64,000 bases of DNA from Bordetella parapertussis (GCA_945901125.1 CAMDKD010000007.1:1-64000); one strand, 5' to 3'; positions 53,970 to 63,533 are shown, numbered from the stretch's first letter. Made by a program: numbers and translations. Notes: generated from the letters alone by a model not told the origin.

Positions 53970-55733
53970 TCAGTCAACCGAGAACACTTTAAGTACGCCT
54001 GAGTCTTTAGGCATGCTCTTCCAAGGCTCGCCCCAGAGGTCGCCGTAACCGTCGCCAACCAGTGAGCCCCAGCCGGTCATGACAGCAACGTACTGCTTGC
54101 CTTTGGCCATGTAGCTGATGGTGCCGCCGACACTGCCTTGACCGTTGTTGTGTGACCAGAGTTTCTTGCCGTTCGCTGCGTCGTACGCAGTGAACATGCC
54201 GTCAGCTTCAGGCACAAAAAGCAGGTTGCCGGCTGTGCTCAACAGGCCACCGTGAGGAACGCCTTTGGGGTACTTGATTTCATACTTGACAGCGCCGGTG
54301 ATGGGATCGCGTGCGCGGATGTGGCCCCAGGCCTTGCTATCTTTTGCAGTTGCGTCTTCACGGGCACCGGTACCTGGACCGTGCATGACAAAGTCAGCAC
54401 CGATGTTCAACTGAACAACCGGCTCAGTGATGGGTTCGGTCTTGGTGATTTCCAAGTCCTGGCACCATTCAAAACCGACTTTGTACAGCAAACCTGTTTT
54501 CGGGCTGTACGTACCAGCATTCCAGCTGTAGCCGCCGGCAATGGCCGGGCACAGGTTGGCGTGCTTGCCGCCTTTAGGATCCCAGCGATCGACCAGGTCA
54601 CCGTTAGGCTTGATGTCTTTCACAAAGTTGATAGCGTCCACACCTTTGTAAACATTCACAGGCTTGCCGGTTGCACGGTCAAACACGAACACGAAGCCGG
54701 ATTTGGATGGGTGAACCACCAATTTCTTGCCGCCGCGTTCAATCATCATCAACTCGCCTTGAGCCGGGTCAAAGTCCCATGCATCGTGCGGCAGCACCTG
54801 GTGGAAGCTTTTCAGCTTGCCGGTATCAGGATCAAGTTGCAACACAGAAGAGGTGTACAGATTGATACCGGGACGTGGACCTTTGGTCATGAACTCGTCG
54901 CCGGCCCAGTCATACAAAGGCGCAGGATTCGCAGTGCCCCACCATACGGTGTTGTTTTCTGCGTCATAGCTGCCGGCCATCCAACCGCCGCCGCCGCCCA
55001 CTTTGTAGGACTCGCCGCCCCAGGTGTTGCGTGCATCGGATTCAGTACCGTCGTTACCGCCGGCTGTTTTGAATTCCCAAATCTTGGCACCGGTCTTGGC
55101 GTTCAAGCCGAAGATAGGACCACGGTCAGGCCATTCGCCGCCTTGTGCGCCGATGATGATTTTGTCTTTGACCAACAAGGGAGCGCCGGTAAAGCCGACA
55201 GTCAGCTTCTCGGAATTCACCAGCTTGGTTTCAAATTTCAATATGCCTGTTTTGGCATCGATGGCGACCAGTTTGCCGTCCAAAGTACCCATGTACAGAT
55301 TGCCGTAACCGGCAGCCAGGCCGCGGTTGTAAGGCGAGTGGGTTTGACGAGCGACCAGGTCTTCATTCAGCTTGTGCTTGTAAGTCCAAATCATTTCGCC
55401 GGTAGCGCCGTCCAGGGCATAGACCTGGTTGTAAGGGCTGCTGTAATACAGCACGCCGTCGATGGCCAAAGGCATGCCTTGCAAGCCGCGGTTAGCGCGG
55501 GAAGCCACATGCGACCAAGCTTCTTTCATCTTGATGATATTGCCGGTGTTGATTTTGTCAAGACCGCTGTAGTGGTAGGACTTGTATGACCCGTGGTAGG
55601 TCATCCAGTTGCCTGGTTCTTTGTCTGCATTTTGAATGCGGTTACCGTCAACTTCGGCGGCAAAAACCGAACCCATTGCCAGGATACCTGCAGCAATTGC
55701 TGACAGTGCCAGAGCTTTGCTCATTTTTTTCAT
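53970..55733 (-). CDS. PQQ-dependent methanol/ethanol-family dehydrogenase, XoxF-like but atypical
   Basis: A periplasmic quinoprotein of about 587 residues with a signal peptide (MKKMSKALALSAIAAGILA) and an eight-bladed propeller with repeated AKTG and W-docking motifs. The active-site Asp lies in PHDAWDFDP: Asp320-Phe-Asp322, the D-x-D pattern of lanthanide-dependent enzymes (calcium MxaF has Ala there). Likely metal ligands Glu (GAQGGEWPD) and Asn (GTANPAP) are kept. Unlike MxaF and XoxF, the adjacent Cys-Cys pair over PQQ is absent: that position reads DLVARQTHSPYNRGL. The later disulphide (NLCPAIAG, EWCQD) is present. Start at 55733 has GGGGA upstream. Substrate unknown, perhaps methanol or another small alcohol. 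Confidence 0.88.
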   Translation of the reverse strand: MKKMSKALALSAIAAGILAMGSVFAAEVDGNRIQNADKEPGNWMTYHGSYKSYHYSGLDKINTGNIIKMKEAWSHVASRANRGLQGMPLAIDGVLYYSSPYNQVYALDGATGEMIWTYKHKLNEDLVARQTHSPYNRGLAAGYGNLYMGTLDGKLVAIDAKTGILKFETKLVNSEKLTVGFTGAPLLVKDKIIIGAQGGEWPDRGPIFGLNAKTGAKIWEFKTAGGNDGTESDARNTWGGESYKVGGGGGWMAGSYDAENNTVWWGTANPAPLYDWAGDEFMTKGPRPGINLYTSSVLQLDPDTGKLKSFHQVLPHDAWDFDPAQGELMMIERGGKKLVVHPSKSGFVFVFDRATGKPVNVYKGVDAINFVKDIKPNGDLVDRWDPKGGKHANLCPAIAGGYSWNAGTYSPKTGLLYKVGFEWCQDLEITKTEPITEPVVQLNIGADFVMHGPGTGAREDATAKDSKAWGHIRARDPITGAVKYEIKYPKGVPHGGLLSTAGNLLFVPEADGMFTAYDAANGKKLWSHNNGQGSVGGTISYMAKGKQYVAVMTGWGSLVGDGYGDLWGEPWKSMPKDSGVLKVFSVD

Positions 55734-55863
55734 ACTCATCCCCAAAGGTTAATTTGATTTCAATACTGATGGCATTGCATTGGATGCAGGAACGCTAAAA
55801 AAGGCGAACCTGCATGCCGGGAAAAATTCCCTCAGTCAAACCAATGTAGGCCGATGAAATCTG

Positions 55864-55875
55864 ACTTATATAAGT
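55864..55875. promoter_or_regulatory. 12-bp palindrome upstream of the PQQ dehydrogenase
   Basis: ACTTATATAAGT is a perfect palindrome about 130 bases upstream of the dehydrogenase start, in a gap of about 250 bases rich in AT. A small hairpin (GGGAA-aaa-TTCCC, near 55820) lies between. Either could serve as a promoter element or operator; there is no further support. Confidence 0.3.
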
Positions 55876-55997
55876 GATTACCAGCGTATGAGGGGTTATT
55901 TAGATCTCAAAAAGAATGTGAGTATTAAATTGAGCACAACTCTTGAGAAATGGCAATTAAAAGCTTGTCAATAAAGATGGTATGCCAATGCCAGACT

Positions 55998-56312
55998 TCA
56001 CCTGCCGGTCTCGCAATCAGTCCGCATGATGTTGTTGGCGCTCTCCACCGTCCAACTGTCGCCGTAGCCGCCGAAGACCAGGCGCATGACATTGGTCATG
56101 TTTTCTTTTTCAACCGAATCCTCGGGTTTGAGTTCTTCCAGCTTGGCCTTGGCCTGAGGAATGGTCATGCCGTCTTCGCGCCACTGCATGGCCTGAGAAG
56201 CAAAAATACCTATGTCATCACAAGTCATGCTGCCCAGGGGATAGGGCGAGGCAGTCGCCTGCAAAGCCGACAGCATGAGTCCGCAAAATAACGCTAAATT
56301 GATTTTTTTCAT
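55998..56312 (-). CDS. Small secreted protein of unknown function
   Basis: The 104-residue precursor has a signal peptide (MKKINLALFCGLMLSALQATA/S) and a mature part of about 83 residues with two cysteines (SMTCDDIGIFA near the start, RTDCETGR at the end), likely a disulphide. The ATG has AAGGACGGGG upstream. It reads in the same direction as the PQQ-dehydrogenase cluster and lies directly upstream of its promoter region, so it may belong to that regulon. Family not recognised. Confidence 0.72.
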   Translation of the reverse strand: MKKINLALFCGLMLSALQATASPYPLGSMTCDDIGIFASQAMQWREDGMTIPQAKAKLEELKPEDSVEKENMTNVMRLVFGGYGDSWTVESANNIMRTDCETGR

Positions 56313-56466
56313 TTCCCCGTCCTTTATAAAAATATACTGTTATTTTGCAATACCTGAGAGCCCACCGCCAATCCTGCGGATTTTCAGGGTGAATCCAAGG
56401 TTTGTGCGTATGATTTAATGAAAAAACCGGCCGCGGTTGCGATGACGACATATAAGGAGATAAAAC

Positions 56467-58155
56467 ATGACTCAAAGCCATGTGGATTTGATACTTGACC
56501 GTATTTACGCCAACGAACAGGCCTACGCCAATGAGATTTTCCTGAGCCAACCTGTCGGCGGCGGCCAGGTGACGGACTACACCTGGGCCCAAACCATGGA
56601 CCAGGCGCGGCGCATGGCGGCTCATTTGAAGTCCATGGGCTTGCCCAGAGCGGCCCGCATCGCCATCCTGTCAAAAAACTGTGCCCATTTTTTCATGGCG
56701 GAACTCGCCATCTGGATGGCGGGTTACACCACGGTAGCGATTTTTCCGACTGAACAAGCCGATACAGTGAAGTTCGTGCTCGAGCATTCCGAAGCCAGTC
56801 TGCTGTTTGTCGGCAAACTGGATGAATGGCACAAACAAGCGCCAGGCGTGCCCGACTCACTGCCACGCATCGCATTTCCATTGGCACCGGCCACCGGCTA
56901 CGACAAATGGGACGACATCACGGCTCGCACTGAGCCCTTGGCCGGGGAGTTAGCACGTGAACCGACCGACCTCGCCATGATCATTTACACCTCGGGTTCA
57001 ACCGGACAACCCAAGGGTGCCATGCATTCGTTTGAACGCATCAGCGCAGCGGTCGAAGGCATTGTGCAAAACTTTGTGGCCAATCTGGGCGCTGATAAAA
57101 AGCACCGCATGATCTCTTACCTGCCGTTGGCGCACGTGTTTGAGCGAGCCTTTGTCGAATGCACAGCCTTTATGCATGGTCAATTACATATATTTTTCAC
57201 CGAATCGCTGGAGGCGTTTGTGCAGGACTTGCAACGCGCCCGTCCTACCGTTTTTATTTCGGTACCTCGCTTGTGGCTGAAATTCCAGCAAGGCGTGTTT
57301 GCCAAAATGCCTGCGGGCAAATTGAATCTCTTACTCAGCATTCCGGTGTTGGGCGGCGCTGTCAAAAAGAAAGTGTTGGCCGGTTTGGGCTTGGATCAGG
57401 TGGAGATGGCCGGCAGCGGCTCTGCCCCGCTGCCACCCGAGTTGATTCGCTGGTACCGGCGACTCGGTTTGAATCTGGTCGAGGGCTATGCCATGACCGA
57501 AGACTTTGCGTATTCACATTGCCAGACCAAGGAGAAAAATGAGCCAGGCACCGTCGGCCCGCCTTACCCGGGCGTGCAAGTGCGCATCAGTCCTGAAGGC
57601 GAGGTGCTGATCAAATCGCCGGGACAGTTGATAGGCTATTACAAACGCCCCGACCTGGACGCGCAGAGTTTCACTGCGGACGGCTTTTTCAAAACCGGCG
57701 ACTTGGGCGCACAACTGCCTGACGGCCAATTAAAAATCACCGGCCGCTTGAAAGAGCAATTCAAAACCAGCAAAGGCAAATACGTGGCACCTGCGCCGAT
57801 TGAAAACCGCTTGAATGCACACCCGATGATCGAGTTGTCCATGGTGTCGGGCAGCGGCTTTGAAAAAGCCTATGCGCTGGTGGTGCTGTCCGAGCAACTG
57901 CGCCCTCGTATGCATCTTGACAATGTGCGTGCTGAAGTTGAAGCCGAATTGACCGGCCTGCTTGACCAGGTCAACAAACACATCGCCGACTACGAACAAC
58001 TCAAAATGCTGGTGGTTGCCAAAGACGCGTGGTCCATAGAAAACGGTTGTTTGACTCCCACCATGAAAATCAAGCGCAGCCGCATTGAATTCAGCGTTCA
58101 GCACGATGTTGAAAACTGGTACGGCAAACAAAAAAGCAGCGTGATCTGGGCTTGA
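56467..58155 (+). CDS. AMP-binding acyl-CoA synthetase (long-chain type)
   Basis: The 562-residue ANL-family enzyme activates a carboxylate to acyl-AMP and then acyl-CoA. The P-loop MIIYTSGSTGQPKGAMHSF (about residues 172-190), LPLAHVFERAFVE, LVEGYAMTEDFAYSH, the adenylate motif FFKTGDLGAQL and KEQFKTSKGKYVAPAPIE with the catalytic Lys are in order. Long-chain ligases of this FadD15-like type end at similar length. A TAAGGAGA-type site precedes the ATG. It is convergent with benE. Confidence 0.92.
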   Translation: MTQSHVDLILDRIYANEQAYANEIFLSQPVGGGQVTDYTWAQTMDQARRMAAHLKSMGLPRAARIAILSKNCAHFFMAELAIWMAGYTTVAIFPTEQADTVKFVLEHSEASLLFVGKLDEWHKQAPGVPDSLPRIAFPLAPATGYDKWDDITARTEPLAGELAREPTDLAMIIYTSGSTGQPKGAMHSFERISAAVEGIVQNFVANLGADKKHRMISYLPLAHVFERAFVECTAFMHGQLHIFFTESLEAFVQDLQRARPTVFISVPRLWLKFQQGVFAKMPAGKLNLLLSIPVLGGAVKKKVLAGLGLDQVEMAGSGSAPLPPELIRWYRRLGLNLVEGYAMTEDFAYSHCQTKEKNEPGTVGPPYPGVQVRISPEGEVLIKSPGQLIGYYKRPDLDAQSFTADGFFKTGDLGAQLPDGQLKITGRLKEQFKTSKGKYVAPAPIENRLNAHPMIELSMVSGSGFEKAYALVVLSEQLRPRMHLDNVRAEVEAELTGLLDQVNKHIADYEQLKMLVVAKDAWSIENGCLTPTMKIKRSRIEFSVQHDVENWYGKQKSSVIWA

Positions 58156-58189
58156 AGTTTCAAGTACGTTGGTTCACCCTGTAACGGGA

Positions 58190-59356
58190 TTAATCCGCCG
58201 TGGGCGGTGCCAGCAACATAGCGACGGCACCGGCCACCAGGCCCCAGAAAGCCGATCCCACACCGCCATAAGTCAGGCCCGACGCGGTCACTGCAAACGT
58301 AATGAATGCAGCTTGCCGGGACTGCGGTTCTTGCATGGCCACAGCCAGTGCATTGGAAATCGTGCCGAACAAGGCCAAACCGGCAATCACTAACACCAGC
58401 GCATTGGGAAAAGCGGCAAACAAGCTGACCACCGAGGCACCGGCCAGACCGGCCATGGCATAAAACACGCCAGCACTCACTGCTGCGGTATAGCGTTTTT
58501 GCGGTTGTTTATGCGCTTGCGGACCGGCGCAAATCGATGCAGTGATGGCCGCCAGATTCAGCGCAAATGCGCCAAAGGGCGCAAACACAAGATTGGTCAC
58601 GCCTATCCAGCCTATCACTGGCGACAGCGGCGGCTTGAATCCATTGGCGTGCAAAGCAGCCACGCCGGGTATGTTTTGCGAGGCCATGGTGATGACAAAC
58701 AAAGGCAGGGCCAGGCTGAACAAAGAGGCCAAGGTCCAAGCGGGTGTGACCCAAACCGGCGCGGCCCACTGCCAATCCACGTCTCCTAAATGCACTTGCC
58801 CGGAAACCGCAGCACAGATGACACCGGCAGACAAGGCCAGCAGCACTGAGTAGCGCGGCAACAAGCGGTGCGCCAGCAAATACACCAAGGTCATCAACAA
58901 GGGCATCAGCCATTGGCTGCCCATGATGACAAACACTTCCAAACCTATGCGCAACAAAACGCCAGCCAGCATACCGGCGGCCAGCGGCAAAGGCACACGG
59001 TGCATGAAGCGTTGAAACATGCCGCTGAAACCGGCCAGCGCTGTCAGCAAAGAGGAAACCATGAAAGCGCCAACCACCTCTGACATGGAAAAAGCCGCTC
59101 CGTTGCTGATCAACATGGCAGCCCCCGCCGTTGACCAGGCGGTCACCACCGGCATGCGGTATCGCCAGGACAGCGCGACGCAGGTCACGCCCATGCCCAG
59201 CCCCAAAGCCCATATCCAGGAAGCTGCTTGGGCAGGAGTAGCGCCGCAGGTGTACGCGGCCTGAAACACCAGCGCAATCGATGCCGTGAAGCCGACCACC
59301 ACGGTGACGGCGCCTGCCACCAGGGTAGACAGAGAAAAATCCCGGATCAATTTCAT
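58190..59356 (-). CDS. benE: BenE-family transporter
   Basis: The 388-residue membrane protein has about 11-12 hydrophobic helices and family blocks such as LVAGAVTVVVGFTASIALVFQAA, RMPVVTAWSTAGAAMLISN and GAFALNLAAITASICAGP. BenE members are benzoate/H+ symporters; the substrate here is unproved and no benzoate catabolic gene is near. ATG at 59356 is chosen over a TTG six codons upstream. Confidence 0.88.
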   Translation of the reverse strand: MKLIRDFSLSTLVAGAVTVVVGFTASIALVFQAAYTCGATPAQAASWIWALGLGMGVTCVALSWRYRMPVVTAWSTAGAAMLISNGAAFSMSEVVGAFMVSSLLTALAGFSGMFQRFMHRVPLPLAAGMLAGVLLRIGLEVFVIMGSQWLMPLLMTLVYLLAHRLLPRYSVLLALSAGVICAAVSGQVHLGDVDWQWAAPVWVTPAWTLASLFSLALPLFVITMASQNIPGVAALHANGFKPPLSPVIGWIGVTNLVFAPFGAFALNLAAITASICAGPQAHKQPQKRYTAAVSAGVFYAMAGLAGASVVSLFAAFPNALVLVIAGLALFGTISNALAVAMQEPQSRQAAFITFAVTASGLTYGGVGSAFWGLVAGAVAMLLAPPTAD

Positions 59357-59462
59357 TCGCTTCTTCGGTATCAATAAGTCCTCATGTTAATCAGTAAGCT
59401 GCGGCCTGCCGGGAATGAGTTGCGACAGGCGCTAACATCCCGCGTTAGACAAGGAGACAACG

Positions 59463-60617
59463 ATGACAGTGATCACCCATATTGACGATTTGAAACAGCT
59501 GGCGAAAAAACGTGTACCGAATATGTTTTTTGAATATGCAGATTCAGGCAGCTATACCCAAAGCACTTACCAGGCCAACGAAGACGATTTTCAAAAGATC
59601 AAATTCCGCCAGCGTGTCGCCATCAACATGGATGGCCGCAGCACCGCCACCACCATGATCGGCCAAAACGTCAGCATGCCTGTCGCCATCGCACCCACCG
59701 GCATGACCGGCATGCAACACGCAGACGGCGAAATTCTGGCAGCGCGTGCCGCCAAAAAATTCGGCATTCCTTTTACCTTGTCCACCATGAGCATTTGCTC
59801 CATTGAAGACGTGGCGCAACATGTGGGTCCGGGTTTCTGGTTTCAGTTGTATGTGATGCGCGACCGTTCGTTCATCGAGCGGCTGATAGACCGGGCCAAG
59901 GCAGCGCAGTGCTCGGCGCTGGTGTTGACGCTGGATTTACAGATACTGGGACAACGCCACCGGGATATCAAAAACGGTTTGTCAGCACCGCCCAAACCCA
60001 CCTTGCTCAACCTGCTGGACCTGGCCACCAAGCCGCGCTGGTGTTTGAACATGTTGGGCACACCACGCCGCAAATTCGGCAATATCTTTGGCCATGTCAA
60101 AGGCATTGATGACATGAGTTCTCTGGGCGAATGGACCAACGGCCAGTTCGATCCGACATTGAATTGGAACGATGTCGAATGGGTGAAAAAACGCTGGGGC
60201 GGTAAGCTGATTTTGAAAGGCATACAAGACCCGGAGGATGCGCGCCTGGCGGTGCAAAGCGGCGCGGATGCACTCATTGTTTCCAACCACGGCGGTCGTC
60301 AGCTTGACGGCGCCGAGTCCAGCATCAACGCTTTGCCCGGCATTGTGCAAGCGGTCGGCAAAGACATTGAAGTGCACATGGACGGCGGCGTACGCAGCGG
60401 CCAGGATGTGCTCAAAGCCAGAGCCCTGGGCGCCAAAGGCACGTACATAGGACGCGCCATGTTGTACGGTTTGGGTGCCATGGGCGAAGCCGGCGTGAGC
60501 AAGGCCTTGCAAATCATCCATAAAGAACTCGATATCAGCATGGCTTTGTGCGGCCACACTGACATCAATAAGATAGACAGCAGCATTTTGTTGCCGCACA
60601 CCGTGCCGCAGGCTTAA
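59463..60617 (+). CDS. lldD: FMN-dependent alpha-hydroxy-acid (L-lactate) dehydrogenase
   Basis: The 384-residue flavoprotein oxidises L-lactate or a related 2-hydroxy acid at the membrane. It has VPNMFFEYADSGSYTQ at the start, MPVAIAPTGMTGMQH, FQLYVMRDR, ILKGIQDPEDA and the catalytic His in IVSNHGGRQLDGA, followed by MDGGVRSGQDVLKA. A GGAGACAACG site precedes the ATG. It ends before a strong terminator. Substrate specificity (lactate versus glycolate or mandelate) cannot be decided from sequence alone. Confidence 0.9.
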   Translation: MTVITHIDDLKQLAKKRVPNMFFEYADSGSYTQSTYQANEDDFQKIKFRQRVAINMDGRSTATTMIGQNVSMPVAIAPTGMTGMQHADGEILAARAAKKFGIPFTLSTMSICSIEDVAQHVGPGFWFQLYVMRDRSFIERLIDRAKAAQCSALVLTLDLQILGQRHRDIKNGLSAPPKPTLLNLLDLATKPRWCLNMLGTPRRKFGNIFGHVKGIDDMSSLGEWTNGQFDPTLNWNDVEWVKKRWGGKLILKGIQDPEDARLAVQSGADALIVSNHGGRQLDGAESSINALPGIVQAVGKDIEVHMDGGVRSGQDVLKARALGAKGTYIGRAMLYGLGAMGEAGVSKALQIIHKELDISMALCGHTDINKIDSSILLPHTVPQA

Positions 60618-60640
60618 GCACTTCTCAAACGACTGCCTGC

Positions 60641-60669
60641 AAAACCGGACCTGAGAGTCCGGTTTTTTT
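60641..60669 (+). terminator. Intrinsic terminator of the lactate dehydrogenase gene
   Basis: AAAACCGGAC and GTCCGGTTTT form a 10-bp stem with a six-base loop, ending in seven T residues, 24 bases after the stop codon. Confidence 0.92.
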
Positions 60670-60826
60670 CGCCTCACACGGGCGTCGGTACTTCGCCTTA
60701 GGCAAAGAATCCGCCATTTCATAGTGTGTCTTTCAGCGGCAACAAGATTAGCTAATGCTTTTAAATTAATTTAATAGGGTTATTTTTTTATTATTTAATA
60801 GCATTTATTTGCTAATTAATTTCTTT

Positions 60827-62182
60827 ATGGATGCTTTGACATTTCTTCAGCGACTGTTCACAGGCTTGCTGCTTGCCGCCGGTATCAGCGCCTGCACCAC
60901 CACCAGTACCCTGCCGACAGCGGTCGATGTGGATCGCAAACAAAATCTGGTGGTGCCGCAAGGCGCATCAGATTTCTTCAGCAAGGTTTATTACAGCGTG
61001 AATCGTTCGATTTATCAGGTGCAAGGTCTGCTGAACAACAATAACGTGCAGTATCAAGACCAACGCGTACAACTCATGTTTAACCGGCTCATCCGGCATG
61101 TCGATGCCATCAGCCCTGAAGCGTCCAAGTGGGCTTGGGAAATTCATGTGGTCGACCGGGGCATAGTCAATGCCTTTGCTGTCGGCGCAGGCAAAGTCAT
61201 GGTCTACCGGGGTTTGATAGAGCACCTGGCCCTGAGCGAAGACGAACTGGCTTTTACCATTGCCCATGAAATAGGACATAACCTCAGGCTGCATATGCGC
61301 GAAACCCTGAGCAATATCGTTCCGATTTATGCGGTTGGTGTGGGTTTAAGCCAGGCGCTGACACCTTGGAGCAGCGCCATGATCATTGACTATGGGGTTG
61401 AAAAACCCATGTCGCGCACCAAAGAGGTAGAAGCAGATCGCATAGGACTCGAACTCATGGCGCGGGCAGGCTTTAACCCCTCGGCTAGCTCGCAATCTTT
61501 CGTGAAGTTTTATGAACTTGAAAAGATGGACCGGGACGCCTTGGCTTACCAAAAAATCATTCCGCGCAGCACCTATTTACGGACACATCCCCTGTCAGAA
61601 GACAGGGAAACAGATGTGAAACAGCAGACAGAAAAAATCAACAGCATTTATGCACTGAGTGACAAATACATACCTTCTGACAAACCATTAAGCCATAAAA
61701 CCTCGGTCAATCTTGACTACTTAGACGAGTATGAAAAGTTGTATCTCGTCGGACGGATTGCACCTGAGACCGTGATCACGCGTTTATTGCATGCCAACGA
61801 AGACATCAGCTTTGGCACTGACCTGGGTTACGGCTGGATGCTCAAACGCAGCGGACAAGGCGGACTGAATCTGCACGCCGGTCTGTCCTACTTCCATGGG
61901 GACCCGCAGATCAAAGGCAATTTCGGCGGTGTATTCACCGAGCTTGGCTGGGTCTTCAATCCGCAATGGCAGGTTTACGGCCGTTTGGTATCTGCTCAAG
62001 ACATGGACAACAGCGAGCGTAAAAAACAAAAATTGGCAACCGGTTTGCGCTGGGGCAACTTCAGTGAAGGTCACCTGTACCTGGAAGCCGGGCAAGGGCG
62101 GGCCATATTCAACGGCGGTGGCCCCTGGAAAAACAACGACTTGCTTGAGTTCGGTTACGCGTTTAATTTCGGATTGTTTTAG
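60827..62182 (+). CDS. M48-family metalloprotease lipoprotein with beta-rich C-terminus
   Basis: The 451-residue protein has a lipoprotein signal (LLLAAGISAC, Cys near residue 23) and the zincin motif FTIAHEIGHNLRLHMRE, with EVEADRIGLELMARAGFNP providing the third ligand: a BepA/LoiP-like M48 protease. From about residue 325 a beta-rich tail follows (GTDLGYGWMLKR, LNLHAGLSYFHG, TELGWVFNPQWQVYGRLVSA) ending in FGYAFNFGLF, with a terminal Phe as in outer-membrane barrels. The gene has an AT-rich upstream region and no operon partner. Confidence 0.85.
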   Translation: MDALTFLQRLFTGLLLAAGISACTTTSTLPTAVDVDRKQNLVVPQGASDFFSKVYYSVNRSIYQVQGLLNNNNVQYQDQRVQLMFNRLIRHVDAISPEASKWAWEIHVVDRGIVNAFAVGAGKVMVYRGLIEHLALSEDELAFTIAHEIGHNLRLHMRETLSNIVPIYAVGVGLSQALTPWSSAMIIDYGVEKPMSRTKEVEADRIGLELMARAGFNPSASSQSFVKFYELEKMDRDALAYQKIIPRSTYLRTHPLSEDRETDVKQQTEKINSIYALSDKYIPSDKPLSHKTSVNLDYLDEYEKLYLVGRIAPETVITRLLHANEDISFGTDLGYGWMLKRSGQGGLNLHAGLSYFHGDPQIKGNFGGVFTELGWVFNPQWQVYGRLVSAQDMDNSERKKQKLATGLRWGNFSEGHLYLEAGQGRAIFNGGGPWKNNDLLEFGYAFNFGLF

Positions 62183-62240
62183 GACGCAGTGCACTCAAGC
62201 CAAGTGAGGCCAGTCGCTCAGGCTCAGCTATGCTTCAAGC

Positions 62241-63533
62241 GTGAGCACTGAAACGCCTACCCTCCCCCGCCGCATCGCCCACCTAGACATGGATGCTTTT
62301 TACGCATCGGTTGAACTGCTGCGCTATCCGCAACTCAAGGGCTTGCCGGTGGTCATAGGCGGCGGCAGGCGGCGCGAAGACGATTTACTGGCACGCATGC
62401 GCATCGCACAACCCGAGCGCGAGTGGACAAGCGAAGACTTGGCAGACATTCCGGTAAACATGTTTCCGCTCATCGGCGGCTACACCGGCCGCGGCGTCAT
62501 CACCACCGCCACGTATGCGGCGCGCGCCTTTGGCGTCGGCTCGGCCATGGGTGTGATGAAGGCAGCACAGCTGTGTCCACAGGCCATTTTGCTGCCCGTG
62601 GATTTCGAACAGTACCGCCACTATTCGCGCCGTTTCAAAGAGATCGTTCACGAAATCACACCGCTTGTAGAAGACAGAGGCGTGGATGAAATCTACATGG
62701 ATTTCACGCATGTGCCTGGCGGGCAACGCGAAGGCGGGCGGGTGTTGTCTCGTCTGATACAAAAATCCATCACTGATGCCACCGGCTTGACCTGCTCCAT
62801 CGGCGTGGCACCCAATAAACTGCTGGCGAAAATGGCCAGCGAATTGAACAAGCCCAACGGCATTTCTATTTTGAAGCACGAAGATTTACAAGAAAAAATC
62901 TGGCCACTGCCGTGCAGAAAAATCAACGGCATAGGCCCCAAAGCAGACGCCAAATTACAAACACACGGCATACGCACCATAGGCCAACTCGCTTTGCGCG
63001 AACAAGCATGGTTGATGGAACATTTCGGCAAATCCTATGGTGCCTGGCTGCACCAGGCCGCGCATGGATGGGACGATAGGCCGGTGGTGACCGAATCCGA
63101 ACCAGTGTCCATGAGCCGCGAAACCACCTTTGAAAAAGATTTGCACGTATTGCACGACAAGGCTGCTCTCGGCGATATCTTCACCCGCTTGTGCCAACAA
63201 GTGGCCGCCGACTTGCAACGCAAAGGCTATGTCGGCAAAACCATTGGCATCAAATTGCGCTTCGACAATTTCCAAAGTGTGACACGCGACAGCACACTGG
63301 CTATTTACACTGCGGATGCTCAGGCTATCAGGCAAGCTGCAGGTTTGTGTCTTAAACGCATAGACTTTAAACGCCGTATCCGATTGCTCGGTGTGCGCGT
63401 CGGCTCGCTGGTGAAAGTCGGATCCGAACAGTCTTTCTACCCGTCTATTGCAAAATCATCCACCTCAGTACTTTGCGCTCAAGAAGCCGCCTCTTCGAAA
63501 GACCACCTCCATGAACAAGCTGACCTGTTTTGA
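62241..63533 (+). CDS. dinB: DNA polymerase IV
   Basis: This Y-family polymerase copies damaged DNA with low fidelity. The 430-residue product starts at GTG and has RIAHLDMDAFYASVELLRYPQ, VGSAMGVMKAAQLCP, VDEIYMDFTH (the second catalytic carboxylates), GLTCSIGVAPNKLLAKMASEL and a helix-hairpin-helix at INGIGPKADAKLQTHGI. A segment of about 35 residues lies between VVIGGG and YTGRGVITT that is absent in E. coli DinB but common in Betaproteobacteria. It overlaps the downstream crotonase gene by 23 bases. Confidence 0.94.
   Translation: MSTETPTLPRRIAHLDMDAFYASVELLRYPQLKGLPVVIGGGRRREDDLLARMRIAQPEREWTSEDLADIPVNMFPLIGGYTGRGVITTATYAARAFGVGSAMGVMKAAQLCPQAILLPVDFEQYRHYSRRFKEIVHEITPLVEDRGVDEIYMDFTHVPGGQREGGRVLSRLIQKSITDATGLTCSIGVAPNKLLAKMASELNKPNGISILKHEDLQEKIWPLPCRKINGIGPKADAKLQTHGIRTIGQLALREQAWLMEHFGKSYGAWLHQAAHGWDDRPVVTESEPVSMSRETTFEKDLHVLHDKAALGDIFTRLCQQVAADLQRKGYVGKTIGIKLRFDNFQSVTRDSTLAIYTADAQAIRQAAGLCLKRIDFKRRIRLLGVRVGSLVKVGSEQSFYPSIAKSSTSVLCAQEAASSKDHLHEQADLF

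Noticed and set aside
54252..55589. A 445-residue open frame antisense to the PQQ dehydrogenase
   Set aside because: Overlaps a well-supported gene entirely and shows no family motif.
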